NCBI GenBank assembly: GCA_039105265.1
Contig: JAPFFF010000044.1
Coordinates: forward strand, 1,116,001 to 1,180,000
DNA length: 64,000 nucleotides
Origin: Tritrichomonas musculus
Lineage: Eukaryota > Parabasalia > Tritrichomonadida > Tritrichomonadidae
Reading direction: 5' to 3'
A program made the position numbers and the translations under genes. Numbering within the stretch: position 1 is the first letter of the stretch; every line of letters starts with the position of its first letter. Below are positions 47,403-58,956 of the stretch, piece after piece. The notes under the pieces were generated by a model. The model was not told the origin of the DNA and ran no database searches. It worked only from the letters and a program-made list of their open reading frames with translations.

Positions 47403-48700
47403 TGTAAATGAGCATTATGTAATATTATTTTATTTTCATCTGCAGTTCTGCTTATGCCATTTCTTTTACGTCTAATTATAATTAGAATTGCAACCACAAC
47501 TATAATTGCAACAACTGCAACACAAGCAATAACAATACCTGCAATGGCTCATCCTCCTAATTTACTCTTCTTTTTCTTTTCTTTAGCTGTTAAAAGTAAG
47601 GTTTCAATATTATTAATTTTTTTACAACTAATAGAAATGTCACCTTCTTTCCCATTTTGAAATTTAATAATATCTTTCAAATCAGAACATTTATCAAATG
47701 TTTCAGAGCCAAGAAGTGGCATATTTGTAACTTCAAATCTTTCATTATTTTGTCCTGGCGAAAGAATGATTACCTTAGGAGTCGAATTTAATGATTGTTC
47801 AGTATAAATAATTGGTTTATCATCATTTTGATGAATATGATTTAGATTGTTGAATAACAATATTTATTTCTGATTGTTCTGAAAAGTTAGAATTTTCATT
47901 CATTGTCAATGAAAAATCATCATAAATATTCAGTGTTCCAATAAGAAAAATATTAGAAAGAGTAACAATTGATTTATCATTAATATTAAATGAGTTTTCA
48001 ACTTTTGCGATGATCGATTCTTCTTCATTTTCATCAAGCTTACGAATGATTCTTATATTTTCATTTTGACCAATAACATTTAATGTTGATTTCCTATTCA
48101 TCAATAAATTTATAAATGAAATAAGATTAATTTGTGATGGAACATGAATAATTAAGTGACCATTACGATTGTCTGCATCTTTGAAATAAAGATCGTTCAC
48201 TTTTTCTCCATTTTCTTGATCTGATAATGAAATTGTAATGTAATTGCCTTCTTCTTTATTTATTAGACCGACTGTGTTTTTATTTTATTTTATTTTTCTA
48301 ATACAAATGTTGGTAAATTATCTGATGTTACTCTAATATTTGATCTATTACCATTTTTTTGAATAGATCTATTAACATTTCAATTACTGAAAGTTGGAGA
48401 TTTTTCATCAAATGTGCCTCTATATTTTGTTGCATTAATATTTGATGTAATTGAAAAAACTATTCTTTAGTAATGTTAACGTTTGCATTACTGTTAAATT
48501 TTCTTTTAATATTTTCTTCTTGTGTCAAGTAACCATCGTTTGCCATTTCAAATATATCAGATGACGTGAAATTATTATTTTTTATTAATGACGGTTGATT
48601 TTCTGTTGTTGATTCATCAACAGATGAAATTTCTGAAAATGTTGAATCAAATGAACTTTCATGTGAATTTTTATGTCTTAATTCAGCTTATAGGTAGTTT
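47403..48700 (-). pseudogene. Membrane-anchored surface protein, C-terminal region (broken)
   Basis: On the minus strand, upstream to downstream: scraps with NATKYRGTFDEKSPTF (near 48400), a frame at 47823-48280 with NVIGQNENIRIIRKLDENEE and several beta-type repeats, a second frame at 47549-47860 with KVIILSPGQNNERFEVTN, then a transmembrane helix AIAGIVIACVAVVAIIVVVA followed by RRKRNG and a short tail ending near 47403. This is the C-terminal design of large trichomonad surface proteins: beta-helix ectodomain, one membrane span, short basic tail. Frames change at least twice, and a TGA separates the ectodomain from the membrane span, so the gene is broken with four or more interruptions. 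The N-terminus was not found. Confidence 0.55.
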
Positions 48701-48755
48701 ATGAAGAACTAGTATTAAAAGTGTATCCCATAGGACTAATCAGATTAAATGCAAC

Positions 48756-48786
<31 letters not shown>

Positions 48787-48939
48787 TACTGATTGCTTTT
48801 ACATGAAAATGAATAAAAATTCAAAATAATTTGCAAAATTTTTATTTCAAATCAGGAAAATTGAATAGTTTTTTGTGTAATTGACTAATTTACAAAAATA
48901 AACCTTTGAAAAATTGTATTTTTATTTGAATTTTCTTTG

Positions 48940-50046
48940 ATGTCATTAGCAGATATTCAAAAATATCTTGAAGAAATGCAAACCATTCAGAATAGTATTC
49001 TTGATTACATTGAAGATGAAAATGGTTCTGAGGACAATTTACGTGATATCCAAAAATACATTAATGATCAAAAAATACGAAATAATATTTACAAACTAAA
49101 ATTATTTCTACGTTTAATTACGAAAATTATCAATAATCATCATCGTGGAGTTAATTTTTTCACGAAAATTGAAAAAATTATTCAATTAATTAAAGATCTA
49201 ATTATAAATAACTTTTCAAATTCCGAAATATTTCATATTTTCAAAGGGAACAAACGAATTCTTTTATATTTAGTCGAAGAAAAAATCATGACATTTGACA
49301 AAGATATTACAGATCAATTAGAGCAAGACTTTTTTAAACGCGCCAAGTATCAAGAATATTTCTATCCAGAACTCAAACAATTTCTTGACTTTGAATCGAC
49401 ATTCATTATTGAAGAATTCTACAAAGAAATTTACAACAAAGATTTCAATGAAAAACGAAAAAATGGCGAAAATGAGTCACTTTTGAGCAAGATGATTCGC
49501 GAAGATTCAGTTGAAGAGTTTATAATTTATGCAAACCAAACAAATATGCCACTTTCAAGTTTACTTAATAAGACAATTTATGAGACAAACTCTTTTTTAT
49601 TAAAGCAAAAAGAAGGAGTTTCTTTGATTGAATATGCGGCATTTTTTGGAGCCATTCAAATATTTCAATTCTTGAAATTGAATAGAGTTGAATTGAAATC
49701 AAATTTGTGGCTCTTTGCAATTCATGGAAAAAACGCTGAAATGATTCACCTCCTAGAAGAAAGTCAAATAGATCCTCCAAGTATGTCTCACAATGAATGC
49801 TTGAATGAAGCAATAAAATGCCATCACAACGATATCGCTAATTACTTTGAGACAAATTTCATGAATGAAGAAAATTGTGGATTGGATCAGGCTATCAAAT
49901 CTTTCAATTTTGATTTCATTCAAATTGATCCGATAAATCAATCTTCCTTTTATTTCTTGTGCCACAAAGAATATTATGATTTCGTTGATAATATTTTGAA
50001 AATTAAAAAAGACATTGATGTAAATACGGTCATTGTTTCAATATAA
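48940..50046 (+). CDS. Ankyrin gene A, N-terminal block (DUF3447-type)
   Basis: The ATG at 48940 opens a 368-codon block. Residues 1-150 are helical (YLEEMQTIQNSILDYIED, then NNHHRGVNFFTKI and IFKGNKRILLYLVEE). An NEKRKNGENESLLSKMIRED motif follows, then ankyrin-like helices with SLIEYAAFFGAIQIFQFLK and LWLFAIHGKNAEMIHLLEE. This is the DUF3447 plus ankyrin organisation common in trichomonads. It is paralogous along its length to 53930-55036. The block ends where ankyrin repeats should continue: DIDVN, then a few codons and a stop. Further modules with the same reading resume at 50212, so this is probably a first exon or a gene cut into pieces. It likely acts in the cytoplasm as a binding scaffold; partner unknown. 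Confidence 0.8.
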   Translation: MSLADIQKYLEEMQTIQNSILDYIEDENGSEDNLRDIQKYINDQKIRNNIYKLKLFLRLITKIINNHHRGVNFFTKIEKIIQLIKDLIINNFSNSEIFHIFKGNKRILLYLVEEKIMTFDKDITDQLEQDFFKRAKYQEYFYPELKQFLDFESTFIIEEFYKEIYNKDFNEKRKNGENESLLSKMIREDSVEEFIIYANQTNMPLSSLLNKTIYETNSFLLKQKEGVSLIEYAAFFGAIQIFQFLKLNRVELKSNLWLFAIHGKNAEMIHLLEESQIDPPSMSHNECLNEAIKCHHNDIANYFETNFMNEENCGLDQAIKSFNFDFIQIDPINQSSFYFLCHKEYYDFVDNILKIKKDIDVNTVIVSI

Positions 50047-50211
50047 TTAGAATTTTGAATGAAATTTCGATATTTTGTTTTTTAATCTAGTTTTTTTAAT
50101 TATTTAATCAAATTTCAAATAATTTACGTTTTCAAATGGAATTTTGAATGAATTTTTTAAATGAAATTGAAACAATTTTTTTTATTAATCGAGTTTTTTT
50201 TATTTATTTAT

Positions 50212-53134
50212 AAGACAGCATTGTTTGATGCAGTTGAAAAAGAGAACATGGAAATTATTAAACTTTTGTTGGCATATAAAAGAATAGATGTTAATGTATT
50301 AAATATTATCATTTATAAATTCATAAAATTCTAATTTATTGATTTCAATAAAATTCTTGAAGAAATAATTAAATGAAATTGAAAATTAAAGAGTTAAATA
50401 TAGTTAATAATCGTCTATTTTAAGAAAATTACCAAAAATAAATGTTTAATTACGTTTCAAGCTGAATTGATTTAATAATGTCTCATATTGTTTTTTATTC
50501 ATTCAATTTCAATGAAAAATATTTTTAATACAATTTAAATTACAATGTTTCAATACAATTTCTTATAAAATTATTGTATAAAATTCATAAACTTATATTT
50601 TAATGATGTTTAAATTAGCATTTTAAATAGTATTTATCTAAAAATATTTTTTTCATAAAATTTATAATCACACTTTTGTAAAACAGCATTGTTCATTGCT
50701 GTTGAGAAAGAAAATCTTGAAATTATCAAGCTTTTATTAAAGAACAAGAAAATCGATATCAACATTTTAAATATTTTAGATTATTGCTTTCAATAGCGTT
50801 TTTATGCAATAAATGTTATTATGTTCAAAATTTACAATTTAAATGAAGTTTAAAATTCTATTTTTTTGGATGAAATTTTAGAATTTTATTTAAATTTAAT
50901 TTAACATTAATTACTTCAATGTCATTTCAAATAAAGCATTTCAATGGTATTTTTAGTTTTCGTTTATCATCAAATTTTATATCAAAAGATTTTATTCAAT
51001 TTTCAAATGAAATTTTTTTTTATTCAATTCATAATAAAATCATTCAACAGAATTCAAAAGAAATTTGTTTAATACAATTTAAAATTATATAATTCAATGA
51101 AATTTAAAAGCAATAATTTAACTATGTTAAGAATTTTGTTTTTTAATGGAATTTCATTTTATGTTTTCATAAAACAGCATTACATCTTGCAGTTGAAATA
51201 GAAAATATCGAAATTGTCAAACTTTTCATGACTAATAATAGTATTGATGTCAATTCTTTATGTGTTTTTGAAACTATAATATTTTATAGAGTTCCAACTA
51301 AATAATTCAATACCATTTCTTAATTTGATTGTTCAATAGCATTCAAAAATAAAAATTTTACAAAATTTTAAGTCAATCAATTCAATGCGATTTCTTTTAA
51401 AACATTTTTACGAAATTTTATAGTAAATGATTTAATAGCATTACTGATCTAATATTTTTTGATGTAGTTTGTACATTTGTATTTTAAATTCAATTTCAAA
51501 ATTGAATTATTCAATTTCGTTTCGAACCATTATATTTTAAAATACAATTTCATAACAAAAATTTAATTTAATTCAAAAGCAAATTTTTAAATACAATTTT
51601 GGCAAATGTATTTCAATGAAATTTCAATATTAAATGTTTTGATTCAATTTAATTTTATATAATTCAATGAAATTCATAAACTTATAATTTAATACAGTAA
51701 TTTTAATATAATTTTAATCAAACACCATTACATATTGCAATAGAAAAGCAGAATATACAATTTATCAATCTTTTATTAGCAAATAGAAACATCGATGTCA
51801 ATATTTTGAATATTTCTTATAAGGAACTTTCATAGAATTTTATCTAATTATAATTTAATGATATTTCTAATTAAATTATTCAATGCAATTTTCAAATCAA
51901 AAATTTAAATAAAATTTGTCATTTAATGATTTAACAAAATTTCTATTTATATGCAAATAGCATTCCATATTTTTATTTTTCAATTCAGTTTACATTCATG
52001 TCATTCAATACAATTCAATTTCAAGCTTTTATTACATTTAAATTTAATTAATAAAATAATATTCTAAATCAAAAATTCAATGAAATTTAAACAACATATG
52101 TTTTTAATGAAATTTAAATAAATTTTGAATTTTATTCCAAATTAAATAATTCAATATGATTCTAAATAAATAACTTAAATACAATTCAAAAATCTAATAT
52201 TTCAATGAAATTCATATTTAAAAATATCAATACAATTCAAATAATATTTATTAAATATAATTTCACCTTTGATTTTTCATAAAACAGTTTTATACACAGC
52301 AGTAGAAAAAGGTAGTATTGAAATAGTTAAGCTTTTAATGACAAATTTAAACATAGATGTCAATATTATGAATATTTTTAAAAGACCTTTTTTTATATGA
52401 TTTTAAATACAATTACTTTAATGAAATTTGCGATTATAAAATTTGATGGAGTTGACAATCAAATCATTTAATAAAGTTTTATTAAATTTTTTAATTACAT
52501 TTTGAAATCGAACCAAGAAATTGCAAAAAATAGAGTTTAATCAAATACAAAATGATTTTCTTTTTTATGAAATTAACCACAAATATTTTTAATTATATTT
52601 CAATATTTAATATTTAAATGGCATTTTTAATTAAAGAATTCAATGAAATTTTAATTCAAAAATTTCAATAGAATTCAAAATATAATTTTCAATATAATTC
52701 AAAATTTTCAATTTTGATATGATTCAAAAAATATTTTTTTTTTAATAAGATTATCAATTTTGTTTTATTAATAAAACAGCTTTATATGCTGCTGTTGAAA
52801 GAGATAATGCTGAAATTGTTAGACTTATTGTTTCTAATGAAAATGTTGATGTGAACATATTGAATATTTTATTGTCATTGATTTAATAGAATTTAAATTA
52901 AATAATTCAATGATATTTTCGAACTTCAATATTTAAATCTAATTTCCTTTTTTTCTTAAATCAGAATATTTCTTAAAACTTCTTTTTAATGGAATTACAA
53001 AATTTTTTGTTTTCAAACAAAATTACCTAACTTTAAATTTACAGGACTGCTTTACATGCTGCTGTTATCAATGGCAATACTGACATTATTCAACTTATAT
53101 TAGATAATAAGGACGTTAATATCAAAATAAAAGA
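50212..53134 (+). other. Ankyrin gene A, seven single-repeat modules separated by spacers
   Basis: Seven ankyrin modules of about 32 codons lie at 50212-50307, 50680-50775, 51171-51266, 51719-51814, 52281-52376, 52773-52868 and 53042-53134. Each begins at KTAL or its variant, runs through an AVEKENxEIIKLLL-like pair of helices and ends at D(V/I)N followed by four or five codons, commonly ILNI. Spacers are 165, 372, 395, 452, 466, 396 and 173 bp; they are AT-rich, contain stops and do not preserve frame. The modules are intact at protein level and the spacers are not, which argues for exons. I see no shared GT at the 5' border; AAAACAG often precedes the third base of the first Ala codon. Confidence 0.75.
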
Positions 53135-53213
53135 TGAAATTTTACTTATAAATTGTTTTTATCAAATTTCAAATAATGCAAAACTTATGGTTACATTTTA
53201 TTTTATCTTTTGA

Positions 53214-53642
53214 AGAATTCCAGAAAACTTGATCAAAAGCTCCAAAATTAAAGATCTTTTTATTAGAGCGCTTCTAGTTATAAACAAGAGGAAATCTTCA
53301 GCGCCTGAGAACAACAGTAATGCAAACATTCAAACTTCCAAAAAAAGCTCAACATTAGGAAGACCAAATAACAATTCAAAAATTCAAACTGCCAATCAAA
53401 TCATTAATATTACAAGATCAAATAAAACAAGCTTTCAGCATCCTAATCAAACCACGGGAAATGCAAGACCAGGAAATAATCCTAAAAGCCAAACAACAAA
53501 CAGGCCGTCAAATGCAGCAAAGTCAACAATTCAGACGGCAAATCAAATTTTAAATAACCAAAGAAAAAAAGCAAATTCTAAAGCTCAAAGCTCTAAACCT
53601 CCTCCAAGTAATCAAAAGACTAATAACCAAAATAACAAATGA
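53214..53642 (+). CDS. Ankyrin gene A, C-terminal cap and polar tail
   Basis: The block begins RIPENLIKSSKIKDLFI, the usual last helix of these ankyrin arrays, 79 bp after module 7. It continues for 120 residues of Asn/Gln/Ser/Lys/Pro-rich tail with imperfect repeats around IQTANQI(I/L)N, and ends with TGA. The open continuation from cap into a long low-complexity tail supports a real protein end. It would be the last exon of gene A. Confidence 0.65.
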   Translation, partial: RIPENLIKSSKIKDLFIRALLVINKRKSSAPENNSNANIQTSKKSSTLGRPNNNSKIQTANQIINITRSNKTSFQHPNQTTGNARPGNNPKSQTTNRPSNAAKSTIQTANQILNNQRKKANSKAQSSKPPPSNQKTNNQNNK

Positions 53643-53929
53643 ATTATAACATTTAATCATTCACATATAAAATGGTGGAGTTTTATAAAATTGTGATTTA
53701 CTATTTTTTTTATAATTTTTGGGCATAAATTTTTCAACTTAAAAAAAAAAAAAAAAAAAGAGTATTTGTATTTTATAAATTTTTTTATGAGCCAGACCAA
53801 TTTAAAAAAAATAGAAATAATATTAGAAGAATAAAATCCTTCATTATTCTTTTTTATATAGAAAAAGTTTTGAACAGTATTCAATTTTTTTAATTTTGTC
53901 GTAAAAATCAGCCCATTTTAGATTTAAAA

Positions 53930-54988
53930 ATGGATATTCAAGGATGCTTAGAAGAATCAAAAGAGATTCAAAACAAACTTTTGGATTATCTTGATATTGA
54001 TGATGAGCAAGCTTTTCAAGATCTCATTGATTTATTTGCTATTCATGAAATTGGAGAAAGCCATAGTAAACTTAAACAATTTCTTCTTTGTATGGTGATA
54101 ATGTCGAATAATCACCACCGTTCATCAAATTTTTATTTTAAAATATTTAAAATATTATTATTTTTCAAAAATAACATCATTTCATTTTATTCAAACAAAG
54201 AAATTTTTAATATTTTCAAAGATAACAAACGAATTCTTCTTTTTCTTATTGATGAACAAATAATGATCATTAATAATTCAATTGTTGAAAAAATGAGCAT
54301 TTATAGATATAAAAATTATAATTATGATTTTTATTTTTATCCGGAAATCAAAAATTTCGTCAATATCCAAATGCAAGAAGAATATATTGAAAATTTTGAA
54401 GAAAATAGAAAAAAAGGCGAAAATGAAAGCACTATTTGTGAATTAGTCAGAAACGATATGATAATTGAATTTATAATTTATATTAATAAAACAAATTATC
54501 CAATAAAAAATGGAAAAATTATTCCATCGATTTTTGAGACAAATTTATTTTTAATGGACAAGCATCCTTCAATTATTGAATACTCAGCTTTTTTTGGATC
54601 AGTCCAAATTTTTCAATATTTGCTTTATAATGATGCTGAATTAACTCCATCATTATGGCTTTATGCAACTCATGGATCGAGTCCAGAAATAATTCATTTA
54701 TTAGAAGAATTACAAATTGAACCATATGATTCAACTTTTACGGAATGTGCTGTAGAAGCATTGAAATGTTATCATTATAATGTATATGATTTCATTATGA
54801 ACAATTTATATCAACATGAAAAAGAAAATTTAATTCCTATTCTATTTGAAAATTATAATTTTAAATATATAAAAGAGGATATGATTAATCAGTCAAATTA
54901 TGATATAATATTCAAATTTGATTATGTTGATATAGCAAAATTTCTTTTAGATAACAAGTTTGTTGATATTAATCAATCTTATGAAATT
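53930..54988 (+). CDS. Ankyrin gene B, N-terminal block (DUF3447-type)
   Basis: This is the tandem paralogue of gene A's first block, on the same strand 290 bp after gene A. Shared landmarks are IQNKLLDYLD, NNHHRSSNFYFKI, IFKDNKRILLFLIDEQIM, NRKKGENESTICELVRND, SIIEYSAFFGSVQIFQYL and LWLYATHGSSPEIIHLLEE. The frame stays open to 55036, but ankyrin homology ends at FVDIN, followed by about 12 codons; the hydrophobic IFIIFFFVFCFL tail is probably spacer read-through. The cut lies at the same residue as in gene A. Confidence 0.8.
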
Positions 54989-55034
54989 ACAATATGTATT
55001 TTTATAATATTTTTTTTTGTTTTTTGTTTCTTAT

Positions 55035-58000
55035 AAAAAAGCATTACACATTGCTGTAGAAAATGAAAGTATTGAGATGGTTAAATTATTGCTTACTTAT
55101 AATGATCTTGATATCAATGCAATTGATAATATTATATTTTTTAATATTTGTAACAAAACTTAAATTTAATCATTTTATAATACAGCACTTCATGTTGCTG
55201 TAGAAAATAAAGATGTTGAAATTATTAATCTTTTATTGGAAAATGATAATATTAATCCAAATATATACAGAATTTTTAAATATATATTTGCTTATAAATC
55301 TGAATATATTTTAATGGATATTTTAAATAAAATTTATTTTTAATTTCTATGAAGTTGTAAGATTAAATTATTAATGAAACGCCTCTTAATATTGCTATTG
55401 AGAAAGAAAACTTTGATGTTATTCATGTATTGTTAACAAATTCAAAAGTTGATATAAATTTGCCATGCATTTTTATTATTTTTTATAAAATTTTAAAATT
55501 TATTTTAATTTCGTTTCAATTTATATTTAATTTTTTTTTTATTTATAATATTTGAAATTACTGGACGATTCAAATTTAACTTAGTTTTCAATAAAACATT
55601 TTAATAAATTACGGTTCATATTTTTGTTTAATTACATTCTTATTTCGGTTTTAAATGAAATTAATCGCTTGTAATTTTGTTGGATTTCAATTTAAGTTAA
55701 TGAAATTCATTTATTTTTTTAACGAAATTTTAATTATTTTTAACATAAGTGCATTACATACAGCAATTATAAAAGAAAATATAGAAATTGTTAAGCTTCT
55801 AATGTCATACAAATATTTAAATATAAATCAAACTAATGTTTTTTATTTAATTATTGTATAAAATTCATAAATATAATAATCTTATATCATTTATAAATAC
55901 AATATTTTTAATTGGATTTTAAATTAAATTTACTTAAATAGTTAAAAAAAATTTTTTTTTGTTATGAAATTTATAATTAAATCTTTAAAAAGTATTTTAT
56001 CAAACAATTTCATCGAGTTTTATAAAAAATTAGAATGGAGTATATTTTAATTTTAATAGAATTCATAATTTAATACAATTAAATGGAATTTGAAGCTAAA
56101 TATATTTATACTGATAAATTAATTAATAAATAATTAAATAAAATTAATAATTATTAACAAAAAGTTATATTACGTAATGAGTAATTTTTTTAATGACATT
56201 CAGGTTAAATATTTAAGTGATATTTAATTATTCATTTTTTTCAATATCATTTTAATATCAATTAATTAAATAAAATTTTAAATCAAATATTCCAATTGGG
56301 CCACTATTTTGAAATATTCAATTTCTTATAAAATTCTAAATTAAAATCTTAAATCATATTTTAAAATGAAAAATTATATGAAGTTTTATAATATATTTGA
56401 ATCCAATTATTCATTTTTCATTTAAAAACAGTTTTAGTTCAATTTAATTATATAATTTTGAATATTCATTTCAATGAAATTTCTACATATGATTTTAATA
56501 AAACCGCACTTCATCTTGCAATATCTTTAGGATATATTGATGTTTTCAAACTTTTGATATCGTATAATGGTATTGATATAAATATTCTAAAGATTTAAAT
56601 TTTTTATTCAAAATAAAATTAAATTATTATTTGAATTGTATTCGGTGAATTTTTTTTAATGGTATTTTCATTAGAGTTTGTATTATATTTATAAAAAGAA
56701 TTCAATGAAATTAAAATACATAATATTCATAATATTTAATTATATACTTATTGTACACCATTATTTTTGGCAATTAAGGAAGAAAATACGGAAATTGTAA
56801 ATATTTTACTATCGAATAATATAGATGTTAATATATTATCAATTTTAAATATAAACTTTTATGATTATTCAATTTTAAATTACTTTGTTTAATGTAAATC
56901 TTCTCAACAAAAAAATTAATTATTTTTTTTAATATGACAGAATTGCAGTTGGCAGTTTACATAGATAACATAAATATTGTTAAGATTTTATTATCATATA
57001 AAAAAATTGATGTAAATCTTTATTCAATTTACAACTTAAAATGTTTTTATGGCATTTAAAAATTAATGCATTTTTGATATTTTAAAAATAAATAAATTCA
57101 ATAATGTTTTGTTTCCATTTTTAATGATATTCTTATTATTTAAAATTATGATGGTATTCCAAAATTACAAATATTTTAATATAATTTCATTTAATTTTTC
57201 AAAAAACTGCTTTGCATTTTGCTATTGAAACCGGAAATATAAAAATTGTTGATCTTCTTTTACAATGTGAAAATATTAATGCTAATAAACCATTAATTTT
57301 AATACAGTTTATTTTATAAAATTTCATAAATTTTCATTATAATATAATTTCATATTAAATTATTCATGACATTTTGAAAATACGATTTTTATAGTATTAT
57401 CAATTAAATATTAAAATGAAATCATACACAAAATATTTTAATGGTGTAGTTTTTATTTATAGGAATATTTATAAAATTTTTTTAAAAATTTTTAAATTCA
57501 ATTCATTGAAATTTTCGAATGATATTTTCGTTTTGAATATCTTTTTGGCCAGCATTACATTGGGCAATTTATAACAATAATGTAGAAATTGTTAAGTATT
57601 TATTGTCATCTAAAAAAATTGATAAAAGGATACCATGCGTTTTAAATTTTTTTTTTAATAAAATTTTTAGTAAAATAATCAAATGAAATTTCAAATAAAA
57701 TAAAATAATTTTATTTAAAAAATAATTTTTTAATTCTATTTTTAACTGAATATTTTAACGAAATTCAAATATTACTATTGAATGGAATTAAAAATTTTTA
57801 TGTTTTTAATTACATTAAATATTAATTTTTTTCTTAACATTTTGAATTAAATTATAATAGAATTTATTATTTAATTAATTAATGAAATTAAAAAATATTT
57901 TTTAATTTCCCACCTTTATGCTATGCAATTTTATGTGAAAATGTTAATATTAATATCATTCAACTTTTATTAGCATGTGAAGATGTTAACATTAATGATA

Positions 58001-58368
58001 TATATATTTTTATTATTATAATTTAGTAAAATTTTTTTTTATTAAATTGATGTAATTTCATAATTTATAATTCAAATTACATTCGAAACTATTATTCTAA
58101 TGAAATTACCAAATAAATTTATAATGTATCATGTCAATTTTAATGGAATTATATATAAAATATTTAATGATATTAAAAATAAGGTTTATAATATCGTTTT
58201 AAACATGATAATACAAATAAAATTTCATTAACATTTTATATGTAATTTTAACTTATAATTATAAATGCTCAATCTGCATTGCATTTGGCTGTTCTTGTAG
58301 AAAATATTGAAATTATTCGTATTTTATTACAAAACAGAAGCATTAATAAAAATATAAATGATCATATT
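55035..58368 (+). other. Ankyrin gene B, eleven single-repeat modules separated by spacers
   Basis: Modules lie at about 55035-55133, 55179-55274, 55376-55471, 55748-55840, 56500-56595, 56752-56844, 56934-57029, 57203-57298, 57549-57641, 57910-58008 and 58270-58368. Each reads like ALHIAVENESIEMVKLLL and ends after D(V/I)N plus four or five codons. Spacers are about 45, 45, 101, 276, 659, 156, 89, 173, 250, 268 and 261 bp. The two 45-bp spacers are the shortest and the best places to look for borders; just before them the 5' side reads TATTTTTAT or ATTATATTTT. The 659-bp spacer may contain a lost module. Reading frame is not preserved across spacers. Confidence 0.75.
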
Positions 58369-58428
58369 ATTATTTATAATATATGAAATTTGCAAATTTT
58401 ATTTTATGATTTTTCAATATTTTTATGA

Positions 58429-58494
58429 AAAACGCCATATGAATATGCTGAAAATGAAGAAATAAAGCAATTATTTATTGAATTTGATAAATAA
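58429..58494 (+). CDS. Ankyrin gene B, C-terminal cap
   Basis: KTPYEYAENEEIKQLFIEFD then K and TAAA form the typical last ankyrin helix of trichomonad proteins, 60 bp after the eleventh module. The TAA stop followed by A gives the TAAA polyadenylation signal. Confidence 0.65.
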   Translation, partial: KTPYEYAENEEIKQLFIEFDK

Positions 58495-58601
58495 ACTAAA
58501 TTAAATTCAATTTCTATTATTTTTTTTTTTTTAAATTATTACTAAAAGATTTTCAAATTTTATATATATAACGTTTGTTATTTAATTCCAGGATGTTTAT
58601 T

Positions 58602-58744
58602 AGTAGTATATAATTGTCATGATTCCTGGTCCAAGGCCCAGGACTCCTGACAACCCCCCGTGAATGCCTCCTCCATGCCGAAACGGCCCTAAAAACGCTA
58701 ACAGGTTAGCGTGACTCCAACGGCTCCCTCATTCACGGCTCCCA
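58602..58744. other. GC-rich island with nested hairpins
   Basis: About 140 bp of clearly higher G+C in very AT-rich DNA. It contains CCTGG/CCAGG (58625-58642), CCGTGAATG with CATTCACGG (58658-58666 and 58730-58738), and inside these GCCG-AAA-CGGC (58677-58687) and CGCTAAC-AG-GTTAGCG (58696-58711), so a three-way or multi-hairpin fold is possible. AGTAGTATATA at 58602-58612 equals the first 11 bases of the Polinton terminal repeat. It may be a solo terminal repeat of another Polinton lineage (a fossil) or a small structured element. Confidence 0.45.
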
Positions 58745-58956
58745 CACGACCAATTCCTTCTTCTGTTAAATCAATTGGATATAATGCATTCTATAAATGC
58801 TCGTCTTTAAAACAAATTACAATTCCGTCATCAGTTGTTTCTATCAACAACAATTGCTTTAGTGAATGCTCTTCACTTGAAAAAATATCACTTCCACAAC
58901 ACTTAAAAGAGCTGAAATTTTATTTTGATCATCAAGTAGAATTGGAAATTATTTGA
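58745..58956 (+). pseudogene. BspA-like leucine-rich repeat fragment
   Basis: About 70 codons encode two BspA-type (LRR_5) repeats: IPSSVKSIGYNAFYKCSSL and SVVSINNNCFSECSSL, followed by a LPQHLKELKFYFDH terminal repeat and a TGA. The N-terminal portion of any such protein is absent, and the GC-rich island abuts its start. It is the 3' end of a host gene, cut off by an insertion or rearrangement. Confidence 0.7.

Noticed and set aside
53657-53884. 75-codon minus-strand frame between the two ankyrin genes
   Set aside because: It is low-complexity Lys/Phe/Asn sequence across A/T runs, with no motif.
50047-58428. Canonical trichomonad introns (GTAYGT ... ACTAACACACAG) in the ankyrin arrays
   Set aside because: I looked at each border and did not find these motifs at consistent positions; only the last long spacer of gene A (near 53020-53041) ends with a CTAAC...ACAG-like sequence.
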